From Halichondria panicea (lineage: Eukaryota > Porifera > Demospongiae > Suberitida > Halichondriidae), in assembly GCF_963675165.1 (NCBI RefSeq), contig NC_087391.1, positions 3,956,646 to 4,020,645 of the forward strand: a stretch of 64,000 nucleotides of DNA, in the 5' to 3' direction. Numbering within the stretch: the stretch's first letter is position 1; each line of letters opens with the position of its first letter. Position numbers and translations under genes: made by a program. A model generated the notes under the pieces. That model did not search any database and was not told the DNA's origin. It saw only the letters and a list, made by a program, of their open reading frames with translations. Shown piece by piece: positions 12,801-23,319 of the stretch.

Positions 12801-15800
12801 ACTATTCACTATGTGTGCAATATGCAAGAGAAAAGTGCAATAGACAGACAATTAATACAGTGGGATAAAAGAAACAGGATATTCATATTTCTTTGCTGCT
12901 CTCCCAAAGCATTTCAGTTTGTTTTCAGTTTGTATAGAAGACTAGCAACAAGGATGCTTTCAGTATTGCAGGTATGTAGGATTTCAGGTGGTTGAATGTT
13001 AAGTGCAGCCACTCATCGCCACTAATTAAATCAGTCTGGTAAACATACAACGTACATGTACGTACAGTGATCGAATGACATGGTCATGGGTGGCAGCACT
13101 TTAACCTTAATTTGCATCACATCCTTTGCATCAGTTGCACACTGGTACACTAGCTATTGAGTAAACAGCAGTACACACCCCCTCACCTATGTCCTGCATG
13201 AAGGTCATGAGTGCGTGGAGCAGCATCTGCACATTAACCGGATCCTTCTCACTCTCCACTGCTCTAAAGAGAATGTTGAGGAGCTTGTCTTTCAGTGAGA
13301 CAAATGTGAGAGGAGGGCCGTCCGTGGTATTGTGGGTGGAGCTGGGGTCAGAGGTCAGGGTATTTGCAGACAAGGAGCCTCGATGGGAAGGAGTGGGTGG
13401 GACTTGGAGATCAGGGACTACCTTGGACAAGTCTGAGGGAGGGGTTGTGTTGATAACTTAACATAGGCGGGAGAAGCCGCATACAGACCATACATGTACG
13501 GATTAATAAATGAGAGAAAAAGATCATTAGAGAGGAGGGTCAACAGCATCCCAACAAGGACCTGTTATATTTATCATACAAACCTATTATGCCAGTAGGC
13601 TTCTAGCGTACATGAAAAGAGGGTATTTTGTGCCACATGTGCCACATGTATTGCATACAACATCTGTAGTATCTTTGAAACCACAAAACACTGCCGCCTC
13701 TGTTGGCTACACACTGGCTAGGGAAAACAGGAGTTGCTAGGTAATGGGCCACTCCACCTCATGCACACTACTTATATAGTCTATTTAATGAGCAATATCA
13801 CCAAGAGAAGCCACCCAATCACGGTGCACGGTGCTGTCATGTGCCCATGCACCCATTTTACCTTATATAGACATATATGCACTGAAAACAGAGATAAATT
13901 TTGTTGCAAGCAATGCCGCCCACCCACACCTACTCACCGGGTAGAGGCTGGTCGAGGAAGTGCAGGGGCAGAGAGAGCATGGAGAGGAGGAGATCAATGG
14001 AACAGTTACGCAGCTCAACACTGTCCACAGCGCACCTAGTAAACAACAGTACATGTGAATATAAGTACATGTGAATATACATACATGTATATGTAGGCTC
14101 ATTTGCTGTACCTAGAGGGACACTATAACAAAAGTCATATGGACATTAAACATTAATAAGCACTACACAGCCAGAAACTGCTTTAACATTATACGTCACA
14201 CTTAACTGCTACTACTGTAACAGTGCAATGTAACACTTGGGTAAGGATCATTAACTTAACATTCAATATACATAATAACAAGGAGTAGTACAGCACATAC
14301 AGTAACAGTGGAACCTGTTAGGCAAACCAATAATGACTGTAAAATTCTGACAGCACAGATCGAAATAATTATACACACTTTATAAGCTTACATGTAGGCA
14401 AGTATCCAGGCTGTATTATACAGAGGGTGAGATCTGCTCTCAGGGTGACCACAATACCGGTACAGTACAAGTGGGCATGCACTTACCTGAAGGAGACTTC
14501 GTTGGGTGGTAGAATGATTTCAAGGGCCTCTATGAGATGGGGCACCACCATGTTGATGCTCTTCATGTCCTTCCTGAGTAGGCCACGTGAGTTCAAGATG
14601 ATCTTGGTCAGCATTTGACCATGGCAGATCTAAGGATAGAGTAACAGTTGTTATACTTGGTATCTGGATAGAAACAGGGGTATTTACTGTAAACTTAGAG
14701 AGGTCACACAACTTAAAAAGACATGTAGACCAACTCTACTTTGGTTCACGAAAACAGCTAGCTAATTTTAAGAGGTCATACATGTAGATTGAGTATAAAG
14801 AAGATACAATACATTCTGGAGACTGTTCTTAAATCACACTACACTGTCCCTCACCGCCTCGTTGAACTGCAGCCCAACTGTGAGGGCGTGATAGAACCTG
14901 CCCAAGTAGACGGGCAGAAATGGTTCACCACACTGCTGGGAGGTGAAGATAGAACAGAGAGCACCAAGGGCTTCAGCACGACCCTCCTCATAGTCCCCAA
15001 TGTTCACCAGGTCAGCTGACGCACCATGGGAATGCTCTGAAGTCACATGACTAAGCCTCTTCTTCTCTTTCTCTTCAGCTATTGGAAGAATGTTTAGAAT
15101 GTCATGTACACATGTACAGTGTATAGTATTCTACGTGTATTATAATAATTGGCGTCAGAGACATTATTACACAATGGGATAATTTCTCATAGTACTAAAT
15201 ACAGTAGAACCTCGATTATCCGGCCCTCCATTATCCGGAACCTCGATTATCCGGCTTGGCAGTTTTATTCTTATCAGATCAGAAAATGGGTGTGTCCCTC
15301 AAACGAGCATGAGGGTTGCAGCTGTTACCATGGAGACATCCCTGCTTATCTTCTGCGCATGCGCAGACAACCATGTGGCACTGCTGTTTATCAATAAAGT
15401 GGGTGGATCAAGGCGTGGTTTATCTATTCGATTATCCGGCATATTCACTTATCCGGCCTGCTTCTGGAACCAAGGTGTCCGGATAATCGAGGTTCTACTG
15501 TATACACATCACAACACGGATGGAGATCTAAATCTGAGTCCAAAGTACTAATGTAACTCACAGGGCCAGATGGCTGCCTCAAAGAGCCACTCTCCAAACA
15601 AGTGGAGAAGTGTGTTTCCTCTCGGCTTTCCCACCTCCCCAAATAAGGGTACAGTAACGGCCCGGGGAGCAGAGGAGGGGGTGGAGGGGGCGGAGCTTAC
15701 AGAGGCCGAGGAACCAGGTGACACAGGAGTCACATACCAGGTGCTCACACGATTGCCTGTGGCTGAGAGAAATCCAAATTGTTAGAAATCCGAATCGTTG

Positions 15801-17236
15801 CTACATGTATGTACATGTTGCTAATCTTAAAAATATGGAGATGAACAGTAAATACAGAAAATTAAATAAAAGTGCGGGAGGAAGAAAAATAGAAACACCT
15901 TTGAAAATGTGTGATAGATCTACACAAATGCATTGTATTTACATTGCTTCCCATCATGACATAAAGATGAGCGTATACTAACTGCACCTTGTCTGAGTCC
16001 ATCCCGTATAGCCCTGACACCCGGAGAGCCATGCGCAGTCCTAACCACAGGGAGCTCCACCTTCTTGACCACTCGACTTGGCATCCGCTCAGCTAGAAAC
16101 AGATACACAAGCTTTGCAATACCAGACATCACTTCTTGGAATATCTTGGGGAGGTCGGTTAAGCAGGTTTGGATAGAGGAATGGATCTTGTGCTTGGGTT
16201 TGCTTGACTCGAACTCACTGAAAGCTGCTTGAAAGGCAGGGGATTGAAAAATTCTGCTAGGGTAGGACAATTCCACAGGGTTCCCGATTGTGTGTAGCAT
16301 TCTAAACCAGCACTGGACAAGCACGTCTTTTGGCATTCCATCGATAATCGCTTTGAAATCTTTGTCTTGTTTTTCCAGTGATTGCTTGATGCCACTTAGG
16401 TAGCTCGGTCCGTAGAGGTGAGCGATGACACGCAGAGATAGTGAGTAGACGGCTTTATTCCATTGCTCAACTACACAATGGTGATGTCTCCAGTTGGCAA
16501 AAAGCTCTCGAAGTGTCTTCCAGAGAGAAGGACTTGGGAAACAGGTGTTACAGGCACATAGCCATGCCTCAAACAGAACGTGAATGAGAAGACTACAGAG
16601 AGTGACCCCAAGGCTATTCGCCTCAGGGGGTGGGGAGAGAAGTGTGTCCAATACTTTGAGGAGGTATTTGAGCAGAGCTTGCCACGTTTCTCGAGAGAAC
16701 ACAGCGTTAGCATTACGGATGACATAGTGTGTAATTTGCAATGCTCTGTTGCCCAACACAGCATGGTTGTGAGGACCCATACTGTGATGAAATCCTGTAG
16801 ATCCACTCGAACTCGAACCAATCCCTGTGTGTGGAAGCTCAGGAACTCTCGGCATGAAAAGTAGCGATAACTGCTCAAATATTATCTGGGCATAGTGATT
16901 CGGGTCAGCCAAAACAGGTGCAGGTATTGAACCTTTCTTAGTCGTCAAGGCGTTCAACCAGATGTCATAGACGTCAATACAACTGGCAATGAGCTGCTGC
17001 TCATTCAGTGGTAGTGTGAGACCGTATCCAATAACCTGCATGGTCCAGTGGACTTGTTCAGCCGTTGACAACGGGTTAGGGGAAGGGACCCTAGTGGAGT
17101 TGGTCGTCTCGCTGAGTGGTTTCAGGACGGCGTGGACCACGTCTCTACCAACCGTGGGAGGGAAGGTGGTGAGAACACTGTTAGGGTTTGGCTCATTTTG
17201 GACGGCTTCGGTGAGAGATTTCCACTCACTGTACAT
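3859..17236 (-). CDS. RALGAPB: Ral GTPase-activating protein subunit beta, 3' end missing
   Basis: Non-catalytic beta subunit that partners RalGAP-alpha to inactivate RalA/RalB (family knowledge). Exons, minus strand: 15988-17236, 15562-15756, 14855-15078, 14487-14629, 13938-14035, 13187-13432, 12463-12659, 10511-10625, 10150-10316, 9513-9572, 9275-9302, 9119-9198, 8485-8574, 8260-8436, 7352-7476, 5377-5464, 5082-5173, 3859-3931. Phases agree at every junction and give 1149 codons. The start opens MYSEW, as in the human protein; a CAG just before it suggests an acceptor ending a 5'UTR intron. Conserved blocks include WKTLRELFANWRHH, LFGEWLFEAA, NVQMLLHALM, VALAALEL and TARLFLNHIG. Human RALGAPB is about 1490 residues, so the final third with the Rap/Ran-GAP-like domain is not found and must lie left of the window or in unrecognised exons. 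The 3' end of exon 7 (GTTAGT donor) and a GTTCGT donor at 5082 are the least certain boundaries. Confidence 0.9.
4123..4250. mobile_element. Short palindromic element
   Basis: ACTTATTGTCCACTACAT on the left is matched by ATGTAGTGGACAATAAGT on the right, and the arms extend inwards through TTTATGGCAGTAAAC / GTTTACGTTTGCCATAAA. The centre is GC-rich. It could fold as a long hairpin; it lies in an intron of RALGAPB. Confidence 0.75.
4786..4806. repeat. TG microsatellite
   Basis: About ten uninterrupted TG dinucleotides inside a RALGAPB intron. Confidence 0.9.
5638..5951. repeat. 157-bp tandem duplication
   Basis: Two head-to-tail copies of a unit starting CCCTAAACAACGGGTAAGTA (5638 and 5796) and ending AAAGTGACGGAAACCC. 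The copies differ by a few bases. Intron of RALGAPB between the exons at 7352-7476 and 5377-5464. Confidence 0.9.
10660..10990. repeat. 45-bp G-rich minisatellite
   Basis: About six copies of a 45-bp unit containing GGGGATGCATGTGTGTGGTG and GAGGATGTGTGGGTA, with degenerate edge copies. The period is a multiple of three, so long but low-complexity ORFs appear on both strands; none is a gene. It sits in the RALGAPB intron just upstream of exon 8, close to that exon's acceptor. Confidence 0.9.
15202..15500. mobile_element. Non-autonomous pogo/Tigger-like element with TA duplication
   Basis: Starts CAGTAGAACCTCGATTATCC and ends GGATAATCGAGGTTCTACTG, perfect 20-bp inverted termini flanked by TA on both sides, the target-site duplication expected for Tc1/mariner-pogo transposons. 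The motif ATTATCCGG recurs internally. About 299 bp, no transposase. Lies in the RALGAPB intron between the exons at 15562-15756 and 14855-15078. Confidence 0.85.
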
Positions 17237-17692
17237 CCTGCATTGCATGACCATAGATAGATAACACACACATTTAATATACACACGTACACAGGGTTGT
17301 TTGGTATGGTAATATGTCCAAATGAAGCACACCACGCTATAGTATGTTAATGTTGTGAGGCTATTATAAAACTAAAAGGCTTACTTGTTTATTCTCTTAT
17401 ACAATCCACTTGAAAGTTTGTCACTTCAAAAGGGCCGGCCAACACTAATCTGGTATTGGTCGACAATAATTACAGACTGGTATAGGTCGACAATTACAAA
17501 AGGCATAATTATCTGGTGTGTGTGGGGGGGGTCCATATAAGTAGCTATTCAAAATTTGACTCAAGATTGAAATCACATCCTCAAAATAATTATTTTGAGT
17601 AGATCTACATGTAAGAAATTTGTTTTAACATGTTTCAATAATGTAATTGTGATGATTGAAGAAGTCATTAATAATTAAAAAGTGGTGGGTTA
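17237..17692. promoter_or_regulatory. Intergenic gap between SPRTN stop and RALGAPB start
   Basis: Both neighbours run on the minus strand, so this 456-bp gap holds the SPRTN 3' end and the RALGAPB promoter and 5'UTR. AT-rich, with a G-run near 17526 and the imperfect repeat of TGGTATTGGTCGACA / TGGTATAGGTCGACA at about 17450-17495. No clear core element can be assigned. Confidence 0.4.
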
Positions 17693-19752
17693 TCACTCGT
17701 CGTCCCAGTCCTCTTCCTCTAAGCAGAATGCAACATGAGCGTTAATGATAACTGCTGGGATTGTGTTCATCCCACACACTGGGCACGTCTTAAACTCCAC
17801 CCCATCCACCACCACCACTTCATCGTCCAGCCCACCCTCAATCATTAGTTCATCAATCACAACTACTCCATTGCGATCGACAAACACCTCTTGGCTACTC
17901 TTATCATCACTTTGGACGACTGTTTTCGTTGTTTCAGTAGAGCTACTCTGAGAAGGCCCTGGTGAACGGTCATAAGTATCCTCACAAAGGTCAATGACTG
18001 TCGGTGTAGTAGTAGTAGTAGAATGGTCGAGTATTTTGCACTCTTCAGGTACTACTAGGGTCGGAGATGAACTTTGAGTTTTTTCTGGACCACCTTCTGA
18101 TATGGTCAGTTTACGTCTCTTGATAGGCCCTCCATACTGTCTGATATCCCTAGGAGAACCGTGTGATAAAAGTCTCTTCTCTGTTTTCATTCCTCGATTT
18201 TCATTTTGTGCCAATCTTTTCTCGACAGCTGCCAGTATTTTACTCCTGCGCTCGTTAGTAGAAGAGTCTGACAGACTACTCTCTGAATCGTCCCCTACGT
18301 GTATCAAGTCTACTTTGTCTTTAGCATTTGCCTTTGGGAACATTTCATCAATCTTCTTATTTTTGTCGAGATCAATTATGGGAGGACTTTTTTGTTTTCC
18401 TCGTTTGTTCTTGCTCTTAGCTTCACCATTAAGTATATTTCCTTTGTCCTCTTTTACTTTTTTTTCTCCCTTTTTTTTGTAGCCTTCTGGTTCTTTAATC
18501 TTTGAGTAGGAGCCACCACACGTTTTCTGATGCTCCGCCCACCAGGGGTCTCGGCAGGAGGGTGCTCTGTTCATGGATCGCCTCACAATTCCAAAAAATG
18601 GTGCTCTTCTCTGACAAGGACCATCGCACTTCCACCAGTGTTTTCGGCACTCCCTCACCTGTGATAAGTCGGAAAATAATTGTTATTCAAGCTTGCTGGT
18701 TGAAAAACAGACTTTCCATGCAATATATAATTATATGCTAATTGCTTTTCGTCACAAACGTCATAATTTTCACGTTCTTAATCACAGAACGTGTGATGTT
18801 GATTTGCAAGTAAGTCTTACCTCATCATGGAAGCTGTGGTATATCTAGAAGGAAAACAATAACGAATTAAACTAGACACCCAAAATATGCACAAGAGCGT
18901 GTACAAGTACATGTAGGTACAGGTATGTAGGCTCCATAATTATGGGAACAACTCACTGTGATTTTGGCCCCAGTTAGATGATTTATCCGGTGCATGTGAG
19001 TCTGGAAGTTGGGTCCATGTCCATCATGATCCTACACAAATCAACACGGGTAAGTATAGACTGTATTATAGTATGAGTGCTTCAACTTACAGTGTTGTTA
19101 TGGGTTACAAAGAGGTAGGCATGGATCATCTCGTGCTGGGGGAGGAGCGAAACACAAGTAGCTATATTATAGTAGTACAGTAGAAGATAAACACTTCGTG
19201 TTGTAATAGAAAATGCCCAAAAGCTCGAGAATATTGAATTGGTGGTTGTGGCACTAACCAGTAGAGTCTGTACGAGGTCTCTCCTTGGTCTCATATTTAA
19301 GAGTTTCCCACTCAGTCTAATGGAACAGAAACCCTCTCGCCCCCTGTAAGAACACACTCCAGCACACCTGCATCGATGAAGGCGGTACCATAGATACTTA
19401 GTATTGTGGTAGACAACAAGGATTAGATCCTACAGATACGTACTTACAAAGTCATTCTGTTGCTCCAACTGACGGCTACCCCTCTAGATACAAGTGTCCC
19501 CTCAAAAAACATCAGATCAAACTGGATAAACAGGTTATGAATGTCAGGGTTGGGATCAGCCAGCTCCCAACTACTGTCGACAACAGTCTTAGGGTCATAC
19601 TCTTTCAGGCCCTGAGTGATTGGTGCTCTGTGATCACGGGATGAAGATGGTTGACACACTCTGTTGAGCTCCTCTGAAGTAGTTTCTCTGGAAAATTGCT
19701 CCTGGAGGGACAGAGCCAAAGCAAAATCTAAGTCTTGAGCATGTTCAGCCAT
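17693..19752 (-). CDS. SPRTN: SprT-like DNA-protein-crosslink protease (Spartan)
   Basis: Replication-coupled, DNA-dependent metalloprotease that cleaves crosslinked proteins in the nucleus (family knowledge). Six exons on the minus strand: 19448-19752, 19259-19367, 19091-19135, 18957-19031, 18821-18844, 17693-18658; phases fit and give 507 aa (human 489). Exon 3 carries the zinc motif HEMIH (His139, Glu140, His143), and GHG in exon 4 supplies the third ligand (His158). The SprT core continues through YHSFHDE, HWWKC and WWAEHQKTCGG. A long, lysine- and serine-rich, probably disordered region follows, ending in a UBZ-type ubiquitin-binding zinc finger (CPVC, then H and C near residues 478-503), as in human Spartan. 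I could not pick out a confident PCNA-binding box. The start is head-to-head with the START-domain gene, 198 bp apart. Confidence 0.95.
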
Positions 19753-19950
19753 GATGTGTCCTACTCAGAATTGGTAATGATCCTTCTGCCTCCTTATAGA
19801 AAAGGAAAAGAGGGGGAGTGGCTGGTAGAGGAGCTATAAGGTCAAGGTACTGACTGACTGTAACTAGCTATCACTGCACACCGTACCGGTAGCTACTGGG
19901 TTCTGGGTTGCATGTTGTGCTAGCTAGCTAGCTTTTGGATATCTGCAGAT
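19753..19950. promoter_or_regulatory. Bidirectional promoter between SPRTN and the START-domain gene
   Basis: Only 198 bp separate the start codons of two divergently oriented genes, so they almost certainly share a promoter region. It contains GCTAGCTAGCTAGC repeats near 19920 and no obvious TATA box at a useful distance. The promoter role is inference from geometry. Confidence 0.6.
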
Positions 19951-22900
19951 ATGAGCTCCCCAAGGCTTCAGATAGAGCTGCCTCACAGTAAGTTAAAGTG
20001 TAGATCTAACCCGTAGTGGCCTTACATTGTGAGTGCTCTTACACTTAGGTAAAGTGTGTTTTTTGCTCATGTACCACTTCTTCCCTTCCCTCCCCATTCA
20101 GATGCAAGTGAGATTGACTGGAAGACTCTTGGAAACATGCTTTCAGCTCACATTTTAGGAGAGGTAAGGGATACACGCTTATAGGGTTTCTTACACTTTG
20201 TGTATATACAAAATGTACAATGTCGACATGCCCTGGCCCTCTACATAAGCTTCTAGCTGTAGAAAATAATGAGCAGTCATAACCTTTTTTTATATCTGCG
20301 TGGTGATATAACCTTTGCTTTAGATCGTGTCACCTGTTCCTAAAAAGTATGCATGCTCATTGTTTTGTACGTATCAATTGTCTCGATAAATTAAACAATG
20401 GCATTATTGACATGCATGGAGGTATATAAATTCAAGCTAGTACATTTTTATGGTACCGACAGTGCTTATAGCTATGAACAGTAACCTTTGGTGCTTTTCT
20501 ACAATCTCTCCTCCTTTATTCTTCTCTCCACTATCCCTACACTGCACTGTTACCCATTTGTGTGTTTACTCAGGTGTTGCAAGCTTCGTATGTAGACTAC
20601 AAATATGGTCGCAAGACCAGTGAATTCGAGGCAGCCACGGACTGGGAGTAAGTGAAATGACAAATAGCCACGCTAAACTAACGCACATTCTGTCTTCATA
20701 AAATAATTTGAGCAGGTGTCTCTGTTGTTTAAATTATCTCCCAAAACTGCTGTGACCAACTGTGATTACCTTGCTAAGCTTATGTATATAATTTACCTTG
20801 CTAGCTATGTATATAATTATGGGCCATTTGCTTGAGGTGGAACCTCAACTTTTGAGCCCCTTTCTCGTCGGTGCATGTGGTTTTCAAAATTATTAGTCGA
20901 CGTCTACTTTCCTTTCCTGCAGATTTTTCTATGAGGAACACGATGTGATGGTGTTTAGGAAACGGTTTTCAGACTCACCTATCTATGCGTGAGTTATATG
21001 CACCACCACGAGCTAGTATGCAAATTTAATCAGTAGCCACTACTTAGAGTATAAATGTTGACGCTACATCTTGCAGAAATGTATACATAATTATCTTTGT
21101 ACTAGCTTATTATCCACAGTTGTTTCAGTAACTAACATGTGTGATGTACTAAGCCACCATAGAGCTCGGACTTGCTTGTACACGTACAAATTATTACAGG
21201 TGTGTGTTTTTACTTCAGGTGGATGGGTCGATGTGTGATTGATCTCCCAATGGAGGATGTAGCCAAGTTTGTATCAAATCTCGAAACCAGAAAGTACTGG
21301 GACAAGTATCTGTCGGTGAGCTTTCATCTGGCAATTGAATATTGAACGGTGTGTTAGTGGCATTTATTTACTCTAGGAAATTCGTGTTGATCGTCAAATA
21401 TCTGACACCGACTTCATCTGTAAGTTTCTTTTACCAACACCCATTCACTCACACACTGTACATTTACGCGTCCCATTCAAAAAACACAATACCTCCTCCC
21501 CCATTTGTTAAATACAGTCTACCTACACCTTGTGGCCACTCAGTGTCTAGTCAAACAGCATAGAGACTTCACTTACTATGAGAGAATTGGCTATGTGGTG
21601 AGTTTTTAGCTGAAGTGCCACTTCATAAGCCCCAGCATCTTATGTTGTCCGTGTACATTCAGTGTCCGCGTACATTCAGTGTGTGCATTGGGTGTAGCAT
21701 TATATTATTTTCAATCCGTTCCTTCGCATTTATAATTAATTTTGTAGGAAGGCAAGTATGTGATGTCGGCATTGTCTATTGACCTTCCAGAATTTCCCAG
21801 AGTTTCAAGAATCACAAGAGCCCAGGTCAGTGCTTTCGTAGTAACTCGATGTCATGCATTATGTGAATCTTTCCCCTCCTTTAGATACTCCCAGGCACTG
21901 GTTGGGTGCTGGAGCCGTATGAGAGTAACAAGACTTTGATCAATTTCCTTGCACATGTGAGTTAACTTATGAACTTGCATTCATTGAATATATGGGAGTA
22001 CGGGTAATACACGGGACAGTACATTATATAGTGCATATCACTGTTACAGTACCTCAACTAAACTTTCTACTTCATACAGACTGACTTGAAGAACCTCCCT
22101 CCTCTCATCATCAACCGTGCCGCCCGTCGCTCTCCAATGACTGTCTATCACATCAGAGAGTTTCTCACCAACCCTGTCTACCGCGCAAAGTACGAGAAAG
22201 CACCTCCTGTTGAGAGAACCACCACAGACACCTTCACTGAAAGTGACCTGGCCTATTTGAATGAGCAAAATTCACGTCAGGAAACCCTGCAGGCCAACAG
22301 CGCACAATTGTATCAGCGACAATTTCTTGCAGACCAGCAGCTCTCCGTTCGAGATTTCTTACGAAACAGACCCAGTTTAAGAAGAAACAATTCCGAGCCA
22401 TTCAATCTGGCATCTTCGTATGACGATGATGATGAGTCTATCAAGCGGAGATCGCATTCCCATGATGGTGAATCTATGGATAGGGATATTGATGAATATG
22501 TGGAGCATGTAGGAAGTAGTTTCGATGATTCTCAGTCAACTCCCAAAGCAGTGCATCATTCGGCACTTGACCCTCCAACCAGTGGTTTGCATATTGACAG
22601 CTCACTGTGGAAATCAAATGAGAGGAAGCCAGACTTACTTAAGAAACCAAACAGTGACCAAACTAGCAATGAATCTAACGTGGAGACCAAACAAGATGAT
22701 GACGAAGTTTTGAGTCAGTATACTGCCCCAAAAACGAACACTAGTGAGCTGCCATTTCTAACACCCCAGGCCAGTGAAGACGAGGCCTCCCTCCCAGCTT
22801 CCCTGTACGAGTCTCCACTCAACTCTCCCGACAATTTGAGTATTGATATGGATCCCACACCTAACCTCGATGTGAGTGACGACACTGAGCATGCACTACT

Positions 22901-23057
22901 ACCCGAACCATCCCCTGAGGTATCTAATGGACCATCCCCTGAGGTATCTAATGGACCATCCCCTGAGGTATCTAATGGACCATCCCCTGAAGTATCTAAT
23001 GGACTTGAATCTCATGAGAATCCCAACAACTCGTTAGATCACCAGGGCACAAAATAG
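19951..23057 (+). CDS. START-domain (StAR-related lipid-transfer) protein with acidic tail
   Basis: Ten exons: 19951-19987, 20102-20163, 20574-20647, 20923-20988, 21219-21315, 21377-21419, 21518-21597, 21748-21825, 21885-21956, 22080-23057; phases fit and give 528 aa. Residues from about 20 to 240 look like a START lipid-binding fold of the STARD10/PCTP kind: VMVFRKRF, AWMGRCVIDLPMEDVAKFV, RKYWDKYL, then a strand-rich part and FLAHTDLKNLPPLIIN before the C-terminal helix. START domains carry phospholipid, sterol or ceramide in a hydrophobic pocket; the ligand here cannot be read. The last exon adds about 290 acidic, Ser/Pro/Asp-rich residues, probably disordered, including four PSPEVSNG repeats. 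I do not recognise a one-to-one human orthologue. Confidence 0.85.
22908..23003 (+). repeat. Coding 24-bp repeat, four copies
   Basis: Four copies of CCATCCCCTGAGGTATCTAA plus TGGA encode PSPEVSNG four times in the tail of the START-domain protein. The first three copies are identical and the fourth differs by one silent base, so expansion was recent and copy number may vary between alleles. Confidence 0.95.
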
Positions 23058-23319
23058 CAATACTTTAATATAGGTTTAGTTTGATCTACTGTGTCAGTTT
23101 GTGGAATTTTCTTTCTATGTACATGTGCAAACCCCAACCCTTACACCTCTTTTTTAAACCCTCTTCAAAAAAAGTTTGTATGAGTGAGTTTTATTGAGGG
23201 AGAGCGGCTGATTCATGAGACTAGGTCAAAATCACCACATGTGATATGTCAGCTCAACACCCTTTACCAGAATTGAGAGACCTTTTAGAGAGCAGCTCAG
23301 GAGTTCATCATCATTGGGT
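23058..23319. other. Short intergenic gap between START gene and SCFD1
   Basis: 262 bp between two genes on the same strand. It must hold the 3' end of the upstream gene and the promoter and 5'UTR of SCFD1. An in-frame ATG at 23247 opens a frame that stops at 23385, so I prefer the ATG at 23320 for SCFD1. Confidence 0.5.

Noticed and set aside
18102-18505. Plus-strand Leu/Phe-rich ORFs
   Set aside because: Antisense to the Lys/Ser-rich tail of SPRTN; compositional shadow.
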